Source: UBA9715 sp964553375 (GTDB lineage Bacteria; Actinomycetota; Coriobacteriia; Coriobacteriales; Eggerthellaceae). Taken from it: a DNA stretch of 37,858 nucleotides. The notes beneath the pieces are model-generated. The model did not search any database, was not told the DNA's origin, and saw only the letters and a program-made list of their open reading frames with translations. A program made the translations under genes and the position numbers. Where the stretch lies: positions 1 to 37,858 of the forward strand of contig CAZKKN010000016.1 of NCBI GenBank assembly GCA_964553375.1. The letters run 5' to 3'. How positions within the stretch are numbered: position 1 is the first letter of the stretch; each line of letters begins with the position of its first letter. This document shows, piece after piece, positions 14,653 to 23,201 of this stretch.

Positions 14653-16968
14653 CTAATCCTGATCCTCGCACTTATAGACTTTCGCCGCCACGCCGGTCTG
14701 CTGCCATGCGCCGATCAGCTGGTCAAGGCCGTCCGGATCGTCATCGAGCAGCACGTTAGCATTGGATTCAAAGGCGCCGAAAAGCGATGGATACGCTTCT
14801 TCCTTCTCGGGGAACCACCAGTCATGCTGCACGCTTATGACCCGCGGATCCACGATGGATGTCTTCCGCGCCCGCTGCTTGATGCGTCCCATATGGGTCT
14901 CGATCCAGCACCAATCCCCGTCACGGATGTCCAGGTCGACAGCCGTGGAAGGATGGATATCGAAGATGGGATCGGGATGCAGGTCGCGATACGGGCCAGG
15001 TTGGCGATGCTCCGAGTGATAGAAGGGCATGAACCGGGCGCCGGTGATCATGACCAGCGGGTATTCCTCAGCCCATTCGGGGTGCTTCTCCACGCTGGCC
15101 GCAGGGTATTCGAAGTGGGGAAGCGGATCAAAGGGAATGCCCGTTTCTTCGGCGAGCATCTCGATGACCGAGGATTTCAGCTCCACCTTACCCGACGGCG
15201 TGAGGAACTTATAGCCGGGCTCCTTATACTTCTCAACCTTCTTCTGGCCAGCCATGTATTTCACATCGTTGTAAAACTTCTCATGGGTGAGACCCATGGG
15301 TGCAAGCTGGAAATCGAGCATGTCCTCTGCGTGAGGACCCCACCACTTATCGCCCTGGCCGACACGCGTGGCAATGCCATACCAGAACTCGTAGTCATCG
15401 CGGAAATCGACATCCGCGCCGCCTTCGAAGCGATCGATAACGCGCGCCTGGGCGCCGAAATACATGGGACGGTGATTCATGACCGCATAGCAGTTATCCG
15501 GACGCTCCAACCAAGTGGCTGCGGGAAGGGCGTAGTCTGCCAACGCGGCGGTGGGGGTGAGGAAGTAGTCATGGACAACCAGGAGCTCCAAGTTCATGAG
15601 GGCTTCCACCACCAGCTTGGTGTTGGAGAATGCCATCACGGGGTTGTCTGCCTGCACGATGAGCGCACGGACCGGATAGGGGTCGCCGTCGCGCATGGCG
15701 CGGAAGAGAAGCGGGGCGTTGGAGTAGGGATAGAACGAGGGATAGGCCTGGGAGATCACGTCCCAACCTTTGAAGGTGAGGCCCGGGAACCGGTCGTTGC
15801 CGATCATCTTATCCCGCTGTTCTTGGGAAAGAGCGTAATGCTCGAAGAAGGCCGGTGGGAAGCGGGACGGGGGAGCCAGCTGGTCTCCGCCCTTCTTGTC
15901 CAGGTTGCCGGTGATGGCGCGCAAGATGGCCTTGGCCTGCACCGCGCTTGAAGCGTTGATCCCGCTGGCGTCGCCGCCCTTCTGGCCCCAAGGCATGCAT
16001 GCGGGTTTGGTGGTGGCGTACATGCGCGCGGCTTGGATGATCTTGTCCTCGGGGATCCAGGTTATCTCTGCGACCTTAGACGGCGGGTATTCCTTAGCAC
16101 GCTCTGCCAGCTCGTCGAAGCCGATGCACCATTCGTCCACGAACTCGTGGTCATAGAGGTCTTCTTCGATGATCACATTGATGAAGCCCAATGCCAACGC
16201 CGCATCGGTTCCAGGACGGATCTGCAGCCACAGGTCGGCTTGCTGGGCCACTTCAGAGCAACGTGGATCGATGCAGAGTATCTTCGCCCCGCGCTCTTCG
16301 CGATTCTTGCGCACCCAATCCCAAAGAAGCGGCTCGGAAGCGATGGTGTTGCGTCCCCAGAACACGACCAGATCGGCATTGACCCAGTCTGATTTATCGG
16401 AGCAGAAGCCACCGTAGGTACACGGCTCAAGCCACATGTCGGAGCTGTAGCAGATGGTGCCGTTGCCGCCGGTGTTCGGTGTGCCGAACAGGTTGGTGAA
16501 CTTGTAATGCAGCCAGCTCCAGGTGCGCGCCGTTCCCTCGGTGAATGCCAAGGTCTCTGCACCGTATTTGTCACGGAGCTCGTTTAGTTTCGCGCCGATC
16601 TCATCGAAGGCCTGGTCCCAGGATATCTCTTCCCATTTCCCCTCACCGCGCTTGCCTACGCGCTTGAGCGGCCTCTTCAAGCGGTTCTCGTTATAGACGA
16701 ACCCTTCCAGATAGCGCTGTTTGTCCAAGCGAGAGCAGATGAAGCCGTTATTGTGGGGGCAATCGGGATCGCCTTTTATGTCGATGATGCGGCCGTTCTT
16801 CTTGGTTACCAGCACGCCGCAGCGCACGTGGCAGAAGAAGCACCCGGCACGGAGCACTTCGATGTCATCGTCGTCTGCGGTCCCTTCAACGATGTCTGAC
16901 ATGGAAACGCGGTCGCTTTCGAGCTCTTCGAGTTCCTTCAGGGCTTCCCTCTTCTCGTTTTCACCCAT
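14653..16968 (-). CDS. Molybdopterin (bis-MGD) oxidoreductase, catalytic subunit
   Basis: A 771-aa protein. A 42-residue acidic N-terminal extension precedes the [4Fe-4S] motif Cys43-x2-Cys46-x3-Cys50-x27-Cys78. The metal-ligand position is Cys173 in TGGNGTICYSSDMW. FGTPNTGG, DLVVFWGRNT, IDPRCSEVA, RPGTDAALALG and the C-terminal LTPSGKVEL and RMxxxEHRQPG blocks are typical of the superfamily. The residue after the second FeS Cys is His47, where the acetylene-hydratase-like paralogue at 3926-6070 has Asp. There is no Tat signal, so it is probably cytoplasmic. AGAGGAGACACC precedes the ATG. The operon contains only two small proteins and no ferredoxin-like or membrane subunit. The substrate is unknown; an aromatic or catechol-type dehydroxylase or hydroxylase is a reasonable guess for this lineage. 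Confidence 0.87.
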   Translation of the reverse strand: MGENEKREALKELEELESDRVSMSDIVEGTADDDDIEVLRAGCFFCHVRCGVLVTKKNGRIIDIKGDPDCPHNNGFICSRLDKQRYLEGFVYNENRLKRPLKRVGKRGEGKWEEISWDQAFDEIGAKLNELRDKYGAETLAFTEGTARTWSWLHYKFTNLFGTPNTGGNGTICYSSDMWLEPCTYGGFCSDKSDWVNADLVVFWGRNTIASEPLLWDWVRKNREERGAKILCIDPRCSEVAQQADLWLQIRPGTDAALALGFINVIIEEDLYDHEFVDEWCIGFDELAERAKEYPPSKVAEITWIPEDKIIQAARMYATTKPACMPWGQKGGDASGINASSAVQAKAILRAITGNLDKKGGDQLAPPSRFPPAFFEHYALSQEQRDKMIGNDRFPGLTFKGWDVISQAYPSFYPYSNAPLLFRAMRDGDPYPVRALIVQADNPVMAFSNTKLVVEALMNLELLVVHDYFLTPTAALADYALPAATWLERPDNCYAVMNHRPMYFGAQARVIDRFEGGADVDFRDDYEFWYGIATRVGQGDKWWGPHAEDMLDFQLAPMGLTHEKFYNDVKYMAGQKKVEKYKEPGYKFLTPSGKVELKSSVIEMLAEETGIPFDPLPHFEYPAASVEKHPEWAEEYPLVMITGARFMPFYHSEHRQPGPYRDLHPDPIFDIHPSTAVDLDIRDGDWCWIETHMGRIKQRARKTSIVDPRVISVQHDWWFPEKEEAYPSLFGAFESNANVLLDDDPDGLDQLIGAWQQTGVAAKVYKCEDQD

Positions 16969-17018
16969 GGTGTCTCCTCTGATTCGAAGTTAGGCTAGGC
17001 GATTACCTCTGATAAGCC

Positions 17019-17061
17019 CTGATGCTTTGAAGATGCTCCTTCCATATCGTCTGATGCTTTG
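17019..17061. promoter_or_regulatory. Direct repeats upstream of the Mo-enzyme operon
   Basis: The 11-bp word CTGATGCTTTG occurs at 17019-17029 and 17051-17061, 32 bp apart (three helical turns), within 100 bp upstream of the Mo-enzyme start at 16968. GATTAC and GTAATC flank the pair. The rest of 16969-17395 shows no gene. It is a candidate activator-binding region. Confidence 0.35.
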
Positions 17062-17395
17062 GCCTAGGAGCTGTAATCGTATAGGAATGCACTGACACCC
17101 CTCCTATTGAGCCAACTATAAGGAGCGCGGTTGTTCGCCGCTATGGCCAAAACACCCAAGACGGATAGGGGTTTATGGGATTAGCGGTGATTCCCTGTGT
17201 CTGCTAGAAGCATTTTCCTTCCTTGGTACGCTGCAGGCTTTCCAAGAAGTAAGATGTAAGAAGCACGAAAGCACGAGAAGATAGGCGGAGAGATCAAAGC
17301 CATGCCAGCGTTATAGGTTGGGCGTTTTGGATTGAGCGTTTTAAGATAGGCAAAGAGTTTCTGAGTGAAGCGCAAGCCGTCTGAGGAGCCAGCGA

Positions 17396-17572
17396 ATGTG
17401 CATACCTTGCGTGATGTGTGGAGCCTGCTGCGATAATGATGTGCAGGATGGTCGTTGCCCTGAGTGCGGCAATGAGGTGGAAGACGGGCTGCTTTGCTGT
17501 CCGCATTGCCATACCATCTTGCGCATGGGCTCGAAAGCCGCTGAGTCTGAGGCTTTTTCTGATTCTGATTAA
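17396..17572 (+). CDS. Small double zinc-ribbon protein
   Basis: A 58-aa protein that falls below common ORF length limits. It has TGAGGAG 8 nt upstream of its ATG. The sequence carries five paired cysteine knuckles: CIPC, CGACC, CPEC, CC and CPHC. CPECGNEVEDGLLCCPHC makes a complete treble-clef-like ribbon, and the C-terminal tail is Ser/Glu/Asp rich. The layout resembles the 66-aa zinc ribbon at the end of the Mo-enzyme operon, and the two genes bracket that operon. It is transcribed away from the enzyme and sits 29 bp before the first WYL-type operator. Function is unknown. Confidence 0.65.
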   Translation: MCIPCVMCGACCDNDVQDGRCPECGNEVEDGLLCCPHCHTILRMGSKAAESEAFSDSD

Positions 17573-17600
17573 GACAAATATCAATAAGAACAGGATAGTT

Positions 17601-17618
17601 TGTCCGTAATATGGGACA
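17601..17618. promoter_or_regulatory. Candidate WYL operator 1
   Basis: TGTCCG-TAATAT-GGGACA, a 6-6-6 dyad with 5 paired bases, lies 58 bp upstream of the WYL regulator start, as expected for autoregulation. It shares its layout with five other sites in the island. Confidence 0.55.
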
Positions 17619-17675
17619 GGCCGTTCATGGTACACTTTATCGCAGATAGAGATTGCAAATGAAGGTGGCTGCGCA

Positions 17676-18656
17676 ATGGCGAATAATCCCAAAGCGAAAT
17701 TAAAGACGCTCTACATCATGCGTATTCTCCAAGATGAGACGGATGCAGAGCACGGATTGTCGCTGCGGCAAATCATCGATAGGCTTGCAGATTATGACAT
17801 TCAAGCTGAGCGTAAAGGGATTTATCGTGACATCGAAGTGCTGAGAGAGTTCGGATTAGATATTCAGACATTCCAGAGAAACCCTGTTGAGTATGCCATT
17901 GTGAGACGTGACTTCACGCTGTCGGAGCTGATGCTGCTCGTTGATGCAGTGGAATCATGCAAGTTCCTCACAAAGCGGCAATCAAGAGCGCTAACGACTA
18001 ATTTGAAACTTCTTGCCAGTGACAACGAACGTGAGCTTCTGAACCGATGCATTCATGTTCCTGGACGCATTCTTTCTAAGAATGAGGGTGTCTTCGGGTG
18101 CATCGATACCCTGCATGATGCTATGCGACAGAAGCTGAAAGCGGAGTTCATGTACTACAAGTATGGCCTGGATGGTAAGCGTAGAGCCACTCATGATGAG
18201 AAGCCTCACGTGGTCACACCTGTTGGTATCACCTATGCCGATGGCTATTATTATCTAACGGCTTGGAATGACGCTCATGAGAACATGACGGAGTTTCGTA
18301 TTGACCGTATGGAGAAGCTTCGTTTGTCCGATGAGAAAGCTACGAAGAACGAGCAGATAACGCATCATACCTACGAAGGCGACGAGCATGAACTCTTCGG
18401 TCGCTTTGGAGGCGAGCCAGTCACGGTGACGCTTATCGTTGAAGGCGATAAGGTTGAAATTATAATGGATCGCTTCGGTAAGTCTGCTCAGTGGCTCAAT
18501 CATGACGATGAGACTGCGAAGGTTGCTGTGAAAATCCGCAAATCAGAGCAGTTCTTTGGTTGGATTGCCGGCCTTGGCGGCACTGTGCGCATCGACGGGC
18601 CGAAAAGCCTAAAGCAGGAATACCGTGACTACCTATTAAGTCTTATGGAGGAGTAA
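17676..18656 (+). CDS. WYL-domain transcriptional regulator
   Basis: A 326-aa protein. Residues 1-75 form a winged helix-turn-helix (LKTLYIMRILQDETD, LSLRQIIDRL, ERKGIYRDIEVLREFGLDI). Then comes a helical linker, a WYL domain around 165-235 (HVVTPVGITYADGYYYLTAW) and a WCX-type C-terminal extension (about 240-326). GAAGGTGG precedes the ATG. WYL proteins of this form (compare BrxR and CapW) repress phage-defence operons through palindromic operators and respond to nucleotide-like ligands. Here dyads of one common form lie upstream of this gene and of at least four other loci in the next 16 kb, so it may be a shared island regulator. It is convergent with the MGQYF-family gene. Confidence 0.9.
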   Translation: MANNPKAKLKTLYIMRILQDETDAEHGLSLRQIIDRLADYDIQAERKGIYRDIEVLREFGLDIQTFQRNPVEYAIVRRDFTLSELMLLVDAVESCKFLTKRQSRALTTNLKLLASDNERELLNRCIHVPGRILSKNEGVFGCIDTLHDAMRQKLKAEFMYYKYGLDGKRRATHDEKPHVVTPVGITYADGYYYLTAWNDAHENMTEFRIDRMEKLRLSDEKATKNEQITHHTYEGDEHELFGRFGGEPVTVTLIVEGDKVEIIMDRFGKSAQWLNHDDETAKVAVKIRKSEQFFGWIAGLGGTVRIDGPKSLKQEYRDYLLSLMEE

Positions 18657-18663
18657 CCATCGT

Positions 18664-19626
18664 CTATTCATAAGATATTTCCGGTTTAGTTCCGAATTTA
18701 CTCCCGCATAAATTGCAATACCATCTTGGGCTTATGCTGCAGACCTTACATCCGCCTAAAACCTTCTTTTCTTCCAAAAGCCAGCGTTCATCTTCATGAT
18801 CTTCTATGAAAAGCCCATAAAGGATTTCTGAAACATTATTCGATCCGCATGATGGGCAGACAATACCTTTTGCTAAAGCAGATTCAATCTCTTCTAGTAA
18901 TTCAGACATCTCTCTATCAAACAAACTAATTCCTTCAGTTTCGATTACATAATGAATCAGACTATCATCTGCCGTGATAATAGTCTGATCCCAATATGTT
19001 CTTCTCTGTGCTATTCGTTTATACGACTCATCAGGACTTACGTTGGTTGGTTTAATCTTATGTCCGAACCATCTACCAGTGAATTCGTTGATTTCAGGCT
19101 CATTGAATAAATCGGATGACATTAGTTCTGGGACTGGGTCATACCGTATGATCTTCCCATTTTCATCGATGAATCGAACAGGTGTTGATTTCCGATCAAC
19201 GTATTCTCCAAGCGTCTCGTCGACTACATACCTGAAATGCACGATATCGGTATCAAAGGGTCCGTCATATGCCTTATAGCTATCAGTCTCCTCATCATAG
19301 TAAGAACAATTAGGCCGTGACTTCACGCAAGCAAACTTACCTGTAATATCTGTGAGATCATCAAAGAGATAATCTCCGGCAACCATTCCATTCAATTCAT
19401 CCCAAAAAGCCTTCCGGAAAGGATCGTCCTCATCTGTAAAATCAGCATAATCGCCGAGAAAAACCACTCTGTCTCCTTCCCAATCCTTTGATAGGAGAGT
19501 CAATGCAGCGTCGGTTTTCTCGTTACCGACATAGCAATTTTCAACTAGCTTCAAACCGCACTTCCACGGACTTGATTCTATATATTCTTTCTTATCCAGG
19601 TTTACCCACCAAAAGTACTGTCCCAT
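18664..19626 (-). CDS. MGQYF-family protein of unknown function with C-terminal zinc ribbon
   Basis: A 320-aa protein. The N-terminus MGQYFWWVNLDKKEYI, followed by GLKLVEN and DRVVFLGDYADF, belongs to a widespread family of uncharacterised bacterial proteins. The C-terminal part holds paired knuckles CPSC, CKVC and CNLC, which suggest zinc binding. The central region has Asp/Glu-rich loops and no recognised catalytic motif. I start at the ATG at 19626 (GGAGGATCTGCG upstream) instead of the longer frame to 19779, whose extra residues overlap the upstream gene. It follows the 122-aa gene by 56 bp and is probably in the same operon, behind candidate operator 2. Function is unknown; its place among defence genes suggests a role there. 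Confidence 0.72.
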   Translation of the reverse strand: MGQYFWWVNLDKKEYIESSPWKCGLKLVENCYVGNEKTDAALTLLSKDWEGDRVVFLGDYADFTDEDDPFRKAFWDELNGMVAGDYLFDDLTDITGKFACVKSRPNCSYYDEETDSYKAYDGPFDTDIVHFRYVVDETLGEYVDRKSTPVRFIDENGKIIRYDPVPELMSSDLFNEPEINEFTGRWFGHKIKPTNVSPDESYKRIAQRRTYWDQTIITADDSLIHYVIETEGISLFDREMSELLEEIESALAKGIVCPSCGSNNVSEILYGLFIEDHEDERWLLEEKKVLGGCKVCSISPRWYCNLCGSKFGTKPEISYE

Positions 19627-19682
19627 CGCAGATCCTCCGATTCTCCTAGCTACATTTATTGGCCTTCGATTCGATTTAATTC

Positions 19683-20051
19683 CTATCTTTGATGCGTTAT
19701 TCGCTCGATAATGCGTTCGACCGTAATGGTATTGCCGGTAAGGCTTAAGCAGATCGCATCGGACCGCCAACAAAGGCACAAATCAATGTTGCTTTCAGCA
19801 GCAATGCGCGCCAGAACCTCTTCATTGACCTCTGTGGTATCAACTGCTCCGCGTTCGCAATGCAAAAGACCTGATTCTTTCCATATAAGCAGATCGTCGT
19901 TTTCGAATCTGAAAATATAAGTGGTGTCATCCGCCCAATCTTGCTTATAGCAATCCCAAACACGTAGGACATCGGCTAGATAATCACCTCCAAAGCTTCT
20001 GAACGCCTCTGCAATCTCATTTGAATCATAAGAAAGCGCCTCATTGTTCAT
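19683..20051 (-). CDS. Hypothetical protein, about 122 aa
   Basis: A small acidic protein (MNNEALSYDSNEIAEAF, WDCYKQDWADDTTYIFRFENDDLLIWKESG) with mixed alpha/beta character and several Cys residues. I recognise no family. The start is uncertain. The ATG at 20051 has AGGTGGG almost touching it, and an in-frame TTG at 20078 has no clear site. It is upstream of the MGQYF-family gene on the same strand. Candidate WYL operator 2 lies about 56 bp before the ATG. An immunity-type or accessory protein is possible but only a guess. Confidence 0.6.
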   Translation of the reverse strand: MNNEALSYDSNEIAEAFRSFGGDYLADVLRVWDCYKQDWADDTTYIFRFENDDLLIWKESGLLHCERGAVDTTEVNEEVLARIAAESNIDLCLCWRSDAICLSLTGNTITVERIIERITHQR

Positions 20052-20106
20052 ACCCACCTGGCAATCTCTCGTTTTCAACAGTCTAATTTCCCAATGACGC
20101 CGAGGA

Positions 20107-20123
20107 TGTCCGAGTATGGGACA
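20107..20123. promoter_or_regulatory. Candidate WYL operator 2
   Basis: TGTCCG-AGTAT-GGGACA, 17 bp, lies 56 bp upstream of the MGQYF-operon start. Apart from the central bases it is the same as operator 1, with one base less in the spacer. Confidence 0.5.
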
Positions 20124-20240
20124 CCCGCATCATTATGAAATCGCATCTCATCGCTGCGAGCAATTTGCGAGGGGTGGCTTATAGGAGTTTGATTTGAATT
20201 CACAATTTGAGCGATTATATTGGCAGCATCGATCATCGCA

Positions 20241-21614
20241 TTAGCGATAGAATTCGAACGTTTCTTCGTATAAATCTTGTTCTTCGATTTGCTCTATGCG
20301 CTTTTTATGCTCTTTCACCTGTGGACGACATTCGGTGAAAGCCTTACGTTTTGGTTGTTTGAATCGTTTTTGTTTTCTCTTCAAAGCCTTTTGAGAAAAG
20401 CGTGGATGTCCTGCATTCTTGCCTGTTCTTGGAGCCGAGACATCCGTCTTTCGATTTGGGGAAGAAACTCCACTATTATTTCGAGAGGCATTCAGGAAGT
20501 GCCTAACGATCTTTCCATCAGGATCTCCGTATTCGGTTTGGACGCTCATGGCAATCGATTCGACATCGCTTTGCAAATATATTGGGTCATATGCACTCAG
20601 TTTCTCATCAAGCGCTCCGAGAAGGGTTCCGCCACCGTTTTCATAATAGGAAGCGACCAAGCAAGAATCTACGAAGCTCGCCGTTGGAGCCTCGAGCTTA
20701 ACAGGATTCACGAAGATCAATGCATGTAAGATTCGGTCTTCGGGATAGTGCTCGAGTGCTTCGAAATCTGAATGACGCTTCTCTAGCTGATTGACCAATT
20801 GATAGTTGTCTTCGAATTCATCCACGCCATCTGATACGTGGTCATATCTATGAACAAGCACGTTTTTGAGATGCGGCAGATATTGAATAGAGGCATGCCA
20901 CCGCTTCACCTCACAAATCACAGCGCAACTTGGCGTAAGCAAAATGAGGTCGGTCTCATCTTTTTTTCTAGAGTGAGGACCCATCCATTCCGGCAAGTAA
21001 AGCCTGTGGCATATCCTCGCACTATTCAAAGAGGGATACTGCAATGGGTCAGCATAAGCCAACGCTTCGTAGACAATGAACTCGCCGATGATACCGCTGC
21101 ATCTATTATCATTTCCCGTGAGATGAAAAGTGCCGTTCTTGTTATGTGAAGCTGTTAGCCGCGAGCGTTTATCGCCTGTGACGGCCTCTGGATTCAGGGA
21201 CGTTCTAGAGCATCTATACCAGGAGCTGAGTGCATATCGGGAGTTTTGATACGCTACGAGCTTCTCGTTCAGCAATTTATTCTTATCGCCCAGGCGAGTG
21301 ATACGGCGAGCGAGGAAACGCTTATCAAAATAGCGAAAGGGGCGAAATAGGATCTTCTCCAAAGGCGTCCGAGGATTCTTATGACGAGTGACTATCTTCC
21401 GCAAACGGCCAATACTGGCGGAGGACTTCGATTGCATGATGATAAGGGGTGAAACGGTTTTATCGTAATCCGAGGCACTGATCCTATGCTTGCATATTGG
21501 GCATTGCGCGTCTGACCACCATTCTTCAGGCAAATGAATCCTCGCATCGCTGCTGCAATGCGGGCAAATGATTTCAACCTCATACGAAGTGGCGGTATTA
21601 GAATCTGTAGCCAT
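20241..21614 (-). CDS. Zinc-ribbon/NERD-domain putative nuclease
   Basis: A 457-aa protein. The N-terminus carries a zinc ribbon (CPHC and CPIC, residues 17-41). A helical basic region follows, then a NERD (nuclease-related) domain around residues 170-330: GE at 177-178, ETDLILLTPSCAVICEVKRW with Asp222 and Glu235-x-Lys237 as the D-ExK catalytic core. The C-terminal 70 residues are very Lys/Arg rich (KALKRKQKRFKQPKRK), probably nucleic-acid binding. I use the ATG at 21614; an in-frame GTG at 21641 with AAGGA upstream is an alternative. It is divergent from the NYN-TfoX_C gene, with candidate operator 3 between them. DNA or RNA cleavage in defence is the likely role, by inference. Confidence 0.77.
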   Translation of the reverse strand: MATDSNTATSYEVEIICPHCSSDARIHLPEEWWSDAQCPICKHRISASDYDKTVSPLIIMQSKSSASIGRLRKIVTRHKNPRTPLEKILFRPFRYFDKRFLARRITRLGDKNKLLNEKLVAYQNSRYALSSWYRCSRTSLNPEAVTGDKRSRLTASHNKNGTFHLTGNDNRCSGIIGEFIVYEALAYADPLQYPSLNSARICHRLYLPEWMGPHSRKKDETDLILLTPSCAVICEVKRWHASIQYLPHLKNVLVHRYDHVSDGVDEFEDNYQLVNQLEKRHSDFEALEHYPEDRILHALIFVNPVKLEAPTASFVDSCLVASYYENGGGTLLGALDEKLSAYDPIYLQSDVESIAMSVQTEYGDPDGKIVRHFLNASRNNSGVSSPNRKTDVSAPRTGKNAGHPRFSQKALKRKQKRFKQPKRKAFTECRPQVKEHKKRIEQIEEQDLYEETFEFYR

Positions 21615-21727
21615 AGAGCCCTTCACCTTCGGTATTCGCACATTCAGATCCTTGCTCTTAAGGATATCGTTCAGAAGAATTGGATTAGTACCAATAAAGG
21701 TACAAGGTTTGATTACATGAAGGGTCC

Positions 21728-21745
21728 TATCCCATACAAGGGACT
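21728..21745. promoter_or_regulatory. Candidate WYL operator 3
   Basis: TATCCC-ATACAA-GGGACT, a 6-6-6 dyad, lies between the divergent NERD and NYN-TfoX_C genes, 71 bp before the ATG of the latter and 114 bp before that of the former. Confidence 0.45.
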
Positions 21746-21815
21746 CGTAAAAAGGAAATCAATCGTATCCTCCTTATATAGAAGACTTATGCATCAGTAA
21801 GGAGGATTGCCCTTG

Positions 21816-22742
21816 ATGGAGTCATCCAACAAAACACAGCTGATTACGCCGAGACGTTTATTCTTCGTTGATAGCGAAAACGGGCTTGATGCATTGATAA
21901 GAGGATGTCAGGAACTCAACGAGAACGACTCGATCATTATCTTTCATAGAAATTCGATTTCGAAAAAGAGCAAGGAAAAGCTTGCAGCATGTCGAGCAAA
22001 AGTCGAATGGGTGGAATGCTTCGACCGCGAGATCAAGAACTCCATGGACTTCCAGATTGTGACAGATTACTGCCTTAGATTATCACGAGACGAATTCGAT
22101 GAAGGCTACATTATCAGCTGTGATAAAGGATATCTGCCAGCCATCAACTATCTCAAACGCGAATATGTAAACAGCGGCCGGGTCATGATGACTGCCACGA
22201 ACATCTACCAAGCTCTCTATGAGAGTCAATCGATAGCCTTGCGAAATCTCAAGCAATATAAGGAAAAAGAACTGATCGAACGGGTCATTGAATTCTATTT
22301 AGGGAAACAGGCCATGGAAGCTATTCGTTCCGCTTATGAAGATACGTCATTCGAGTGCGAGGGACCAAAAAAGGGTATTGTGCATATGGAGATCAATTGT
22401 GCCCCTATGGATATTTTCACCACCGGAGTAACTTCGGATGCGATTCTTAGCGAACTCGGGACACTGAAAGACGATGCCAAGTGGGAGTGTGATTTGACTG
22501 AGTTGAAAGGTATTGGCGCGTCATTATCTAGACGGCTAAAGGAGGTAGGGATAGATACAGCGCTTAAGTTGAAGTATTTTGGTGCCGTGGAAGCATGGAA
22601 AAAGATTCATGAATGTGATTCAACGTTCTCTCATCGCTGGGTCTATCTTTTTGATACCGCAATAGCGAATAGATCGCCGGGTGATATCAGCCCTGAAAGA
22701 AAACAGCAATTGAAAAATGAAGTTCAGAAGCTGATTTCTTAA
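21816..22742 (+). CDS. NYN/PIN-like ribonuclease fused to a TfoX_C-type HhH domain
   Basis: A 308-aa protein. The N-terminal about 150 residues look like a NYN/PIN-like nuclease: LFFVDSENG (Asp19, Asn22), then MDFQIVTDYC with an acidic residue, and GYIISCDKGYLPAINYL with another. After a linker with a helical Lys/Glu-rich stretch, the C-terminal part reads LKGIGASLSRRLKEVGIDTALKLKYFGAVEAWKKI, the helix-hairpin-helix signature of TfoX C-terminal domains. AAGGAGG lies about 10 nt before the ATG; an in-frame TTG three bases earlier is also possible. It is divergent from the NERD nuclease gene and shares its promoter region. An RNase targeted by an HhH module fits the motifs; the target is unknown. 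Confidence 0.75.
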   Translation: MESSNKTQLITPRRLFFVDSENGLDALIRGCQELNENDSIIIFHRNSISKKSKEKLAACRAKVEWVECFDREIKNSMDFQIVTDYCLRLSRDEFDEGYIISCDKGYLPAINYLKREYVNSGRVMMTATNIYQALYESQSIALRNLKQYKEKELIERVIEFYLGKQAMEAIRSAYEDTSFECEGPKKGIVHMEINCAPMDIFTTGVTSDAILSELGTLKDDAKWECDLTELKGIGASLSRRLKEVGIDTALKLKYFGAVEAWKKIHECDSTFSHRWVYLFDTAIANRSPGDISPERKQQLKNEVQKLIS

Positions 22743-22877
22743 ACCTAAGCGATCCATCCATAGTTCAAGTATATTCACTATCTGATAGGGGAGTGCGTTT
22801 TTCCAATCGCTCATCTAGGAATCTATGCGCTGAGATGTTTGGCATATTGACTTCAATATTGTCGTAAGCTTAAACCG

Positions 22878-23087
22878 TTATTCATCGATTTCTGTATCCG
22901 TAACATTCAAATGATATGTATCACCTTCTCTGGATTCATGGTCAAATGGAGTGTCGGGGTATTCAATTGTCCCTGGTTCTCTCTTTTTCTCGTCTTGGTC
23001 GCAACTGAGGTAATCGTCTGCAAACAAACCCCAAAGGGCTCCTTCAGTTATGGCTTCAGTTAGGTCCATAGATTCGTCAAACATCAT
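22878..23087 (-). CDS. Small acidic hypothetical protein
   Basis: A 69-aa strongly acidic protein (MMFDESMDLTEAITEGALWGLFADDYL, then a Asp/Glu/Pro-rich C-terminal half). GAGGGA sits close to two tandem ATGs; the second (23084) has the better spacing. It belongs to no family that I know. It is isolated, and a degenerate copy of the island operator lies about 45 bp upstream. Small acidic proteins of this kind can be DNA mimics or immunity proteins, but nothing here shows that. Confidence 0.5.
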   Translation of the reverse strand: MMFDESMDLTEAITEGALWGLFADDYLSCDQDEKKREPGTIEYPDTPFDHESREGDTYHLNVTDTEIDE

Positions 23088-23129
23088 TCCCTCGTTTTCT
23101 AAAGTCTAGTTCCCCAGTAATTGCAAAGA

Positions 23130-23146
23130 TATCCTAGTATGGAGAA
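23130..23146. promoter_or_regulatory. Degenerate WYL-type operator
   Basis: TATCCT-AGTAT-GGAGAA resembles operator 2 (TGTCCG-AGTAT-GGGACA) at 12 of 17 positions and lies about 45 bp before the small acidic gene. The right half-site is poor. Confidence 0.3.
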
Positions 23147-23201
23147 TACCCCGATTTAGATTACCTTCTCATGATGCGAGTATTTTGCGAGAATCACATT
23201 A

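Noticed and set aside
14530..15951. 473-codon plus-strand frame opposite the second Mo enzyme
   Set aside because: Antisense shadow of a gene with clear FeS and Mo-binding motifs.
17294..17692. 132-codon minus-strand frame across the small zinc-ribbon gene
   Set aside because: No start signal; the translation is low-complexity and it overlaps the WYL promoter and the plus-strand zinc-ribbon gene.
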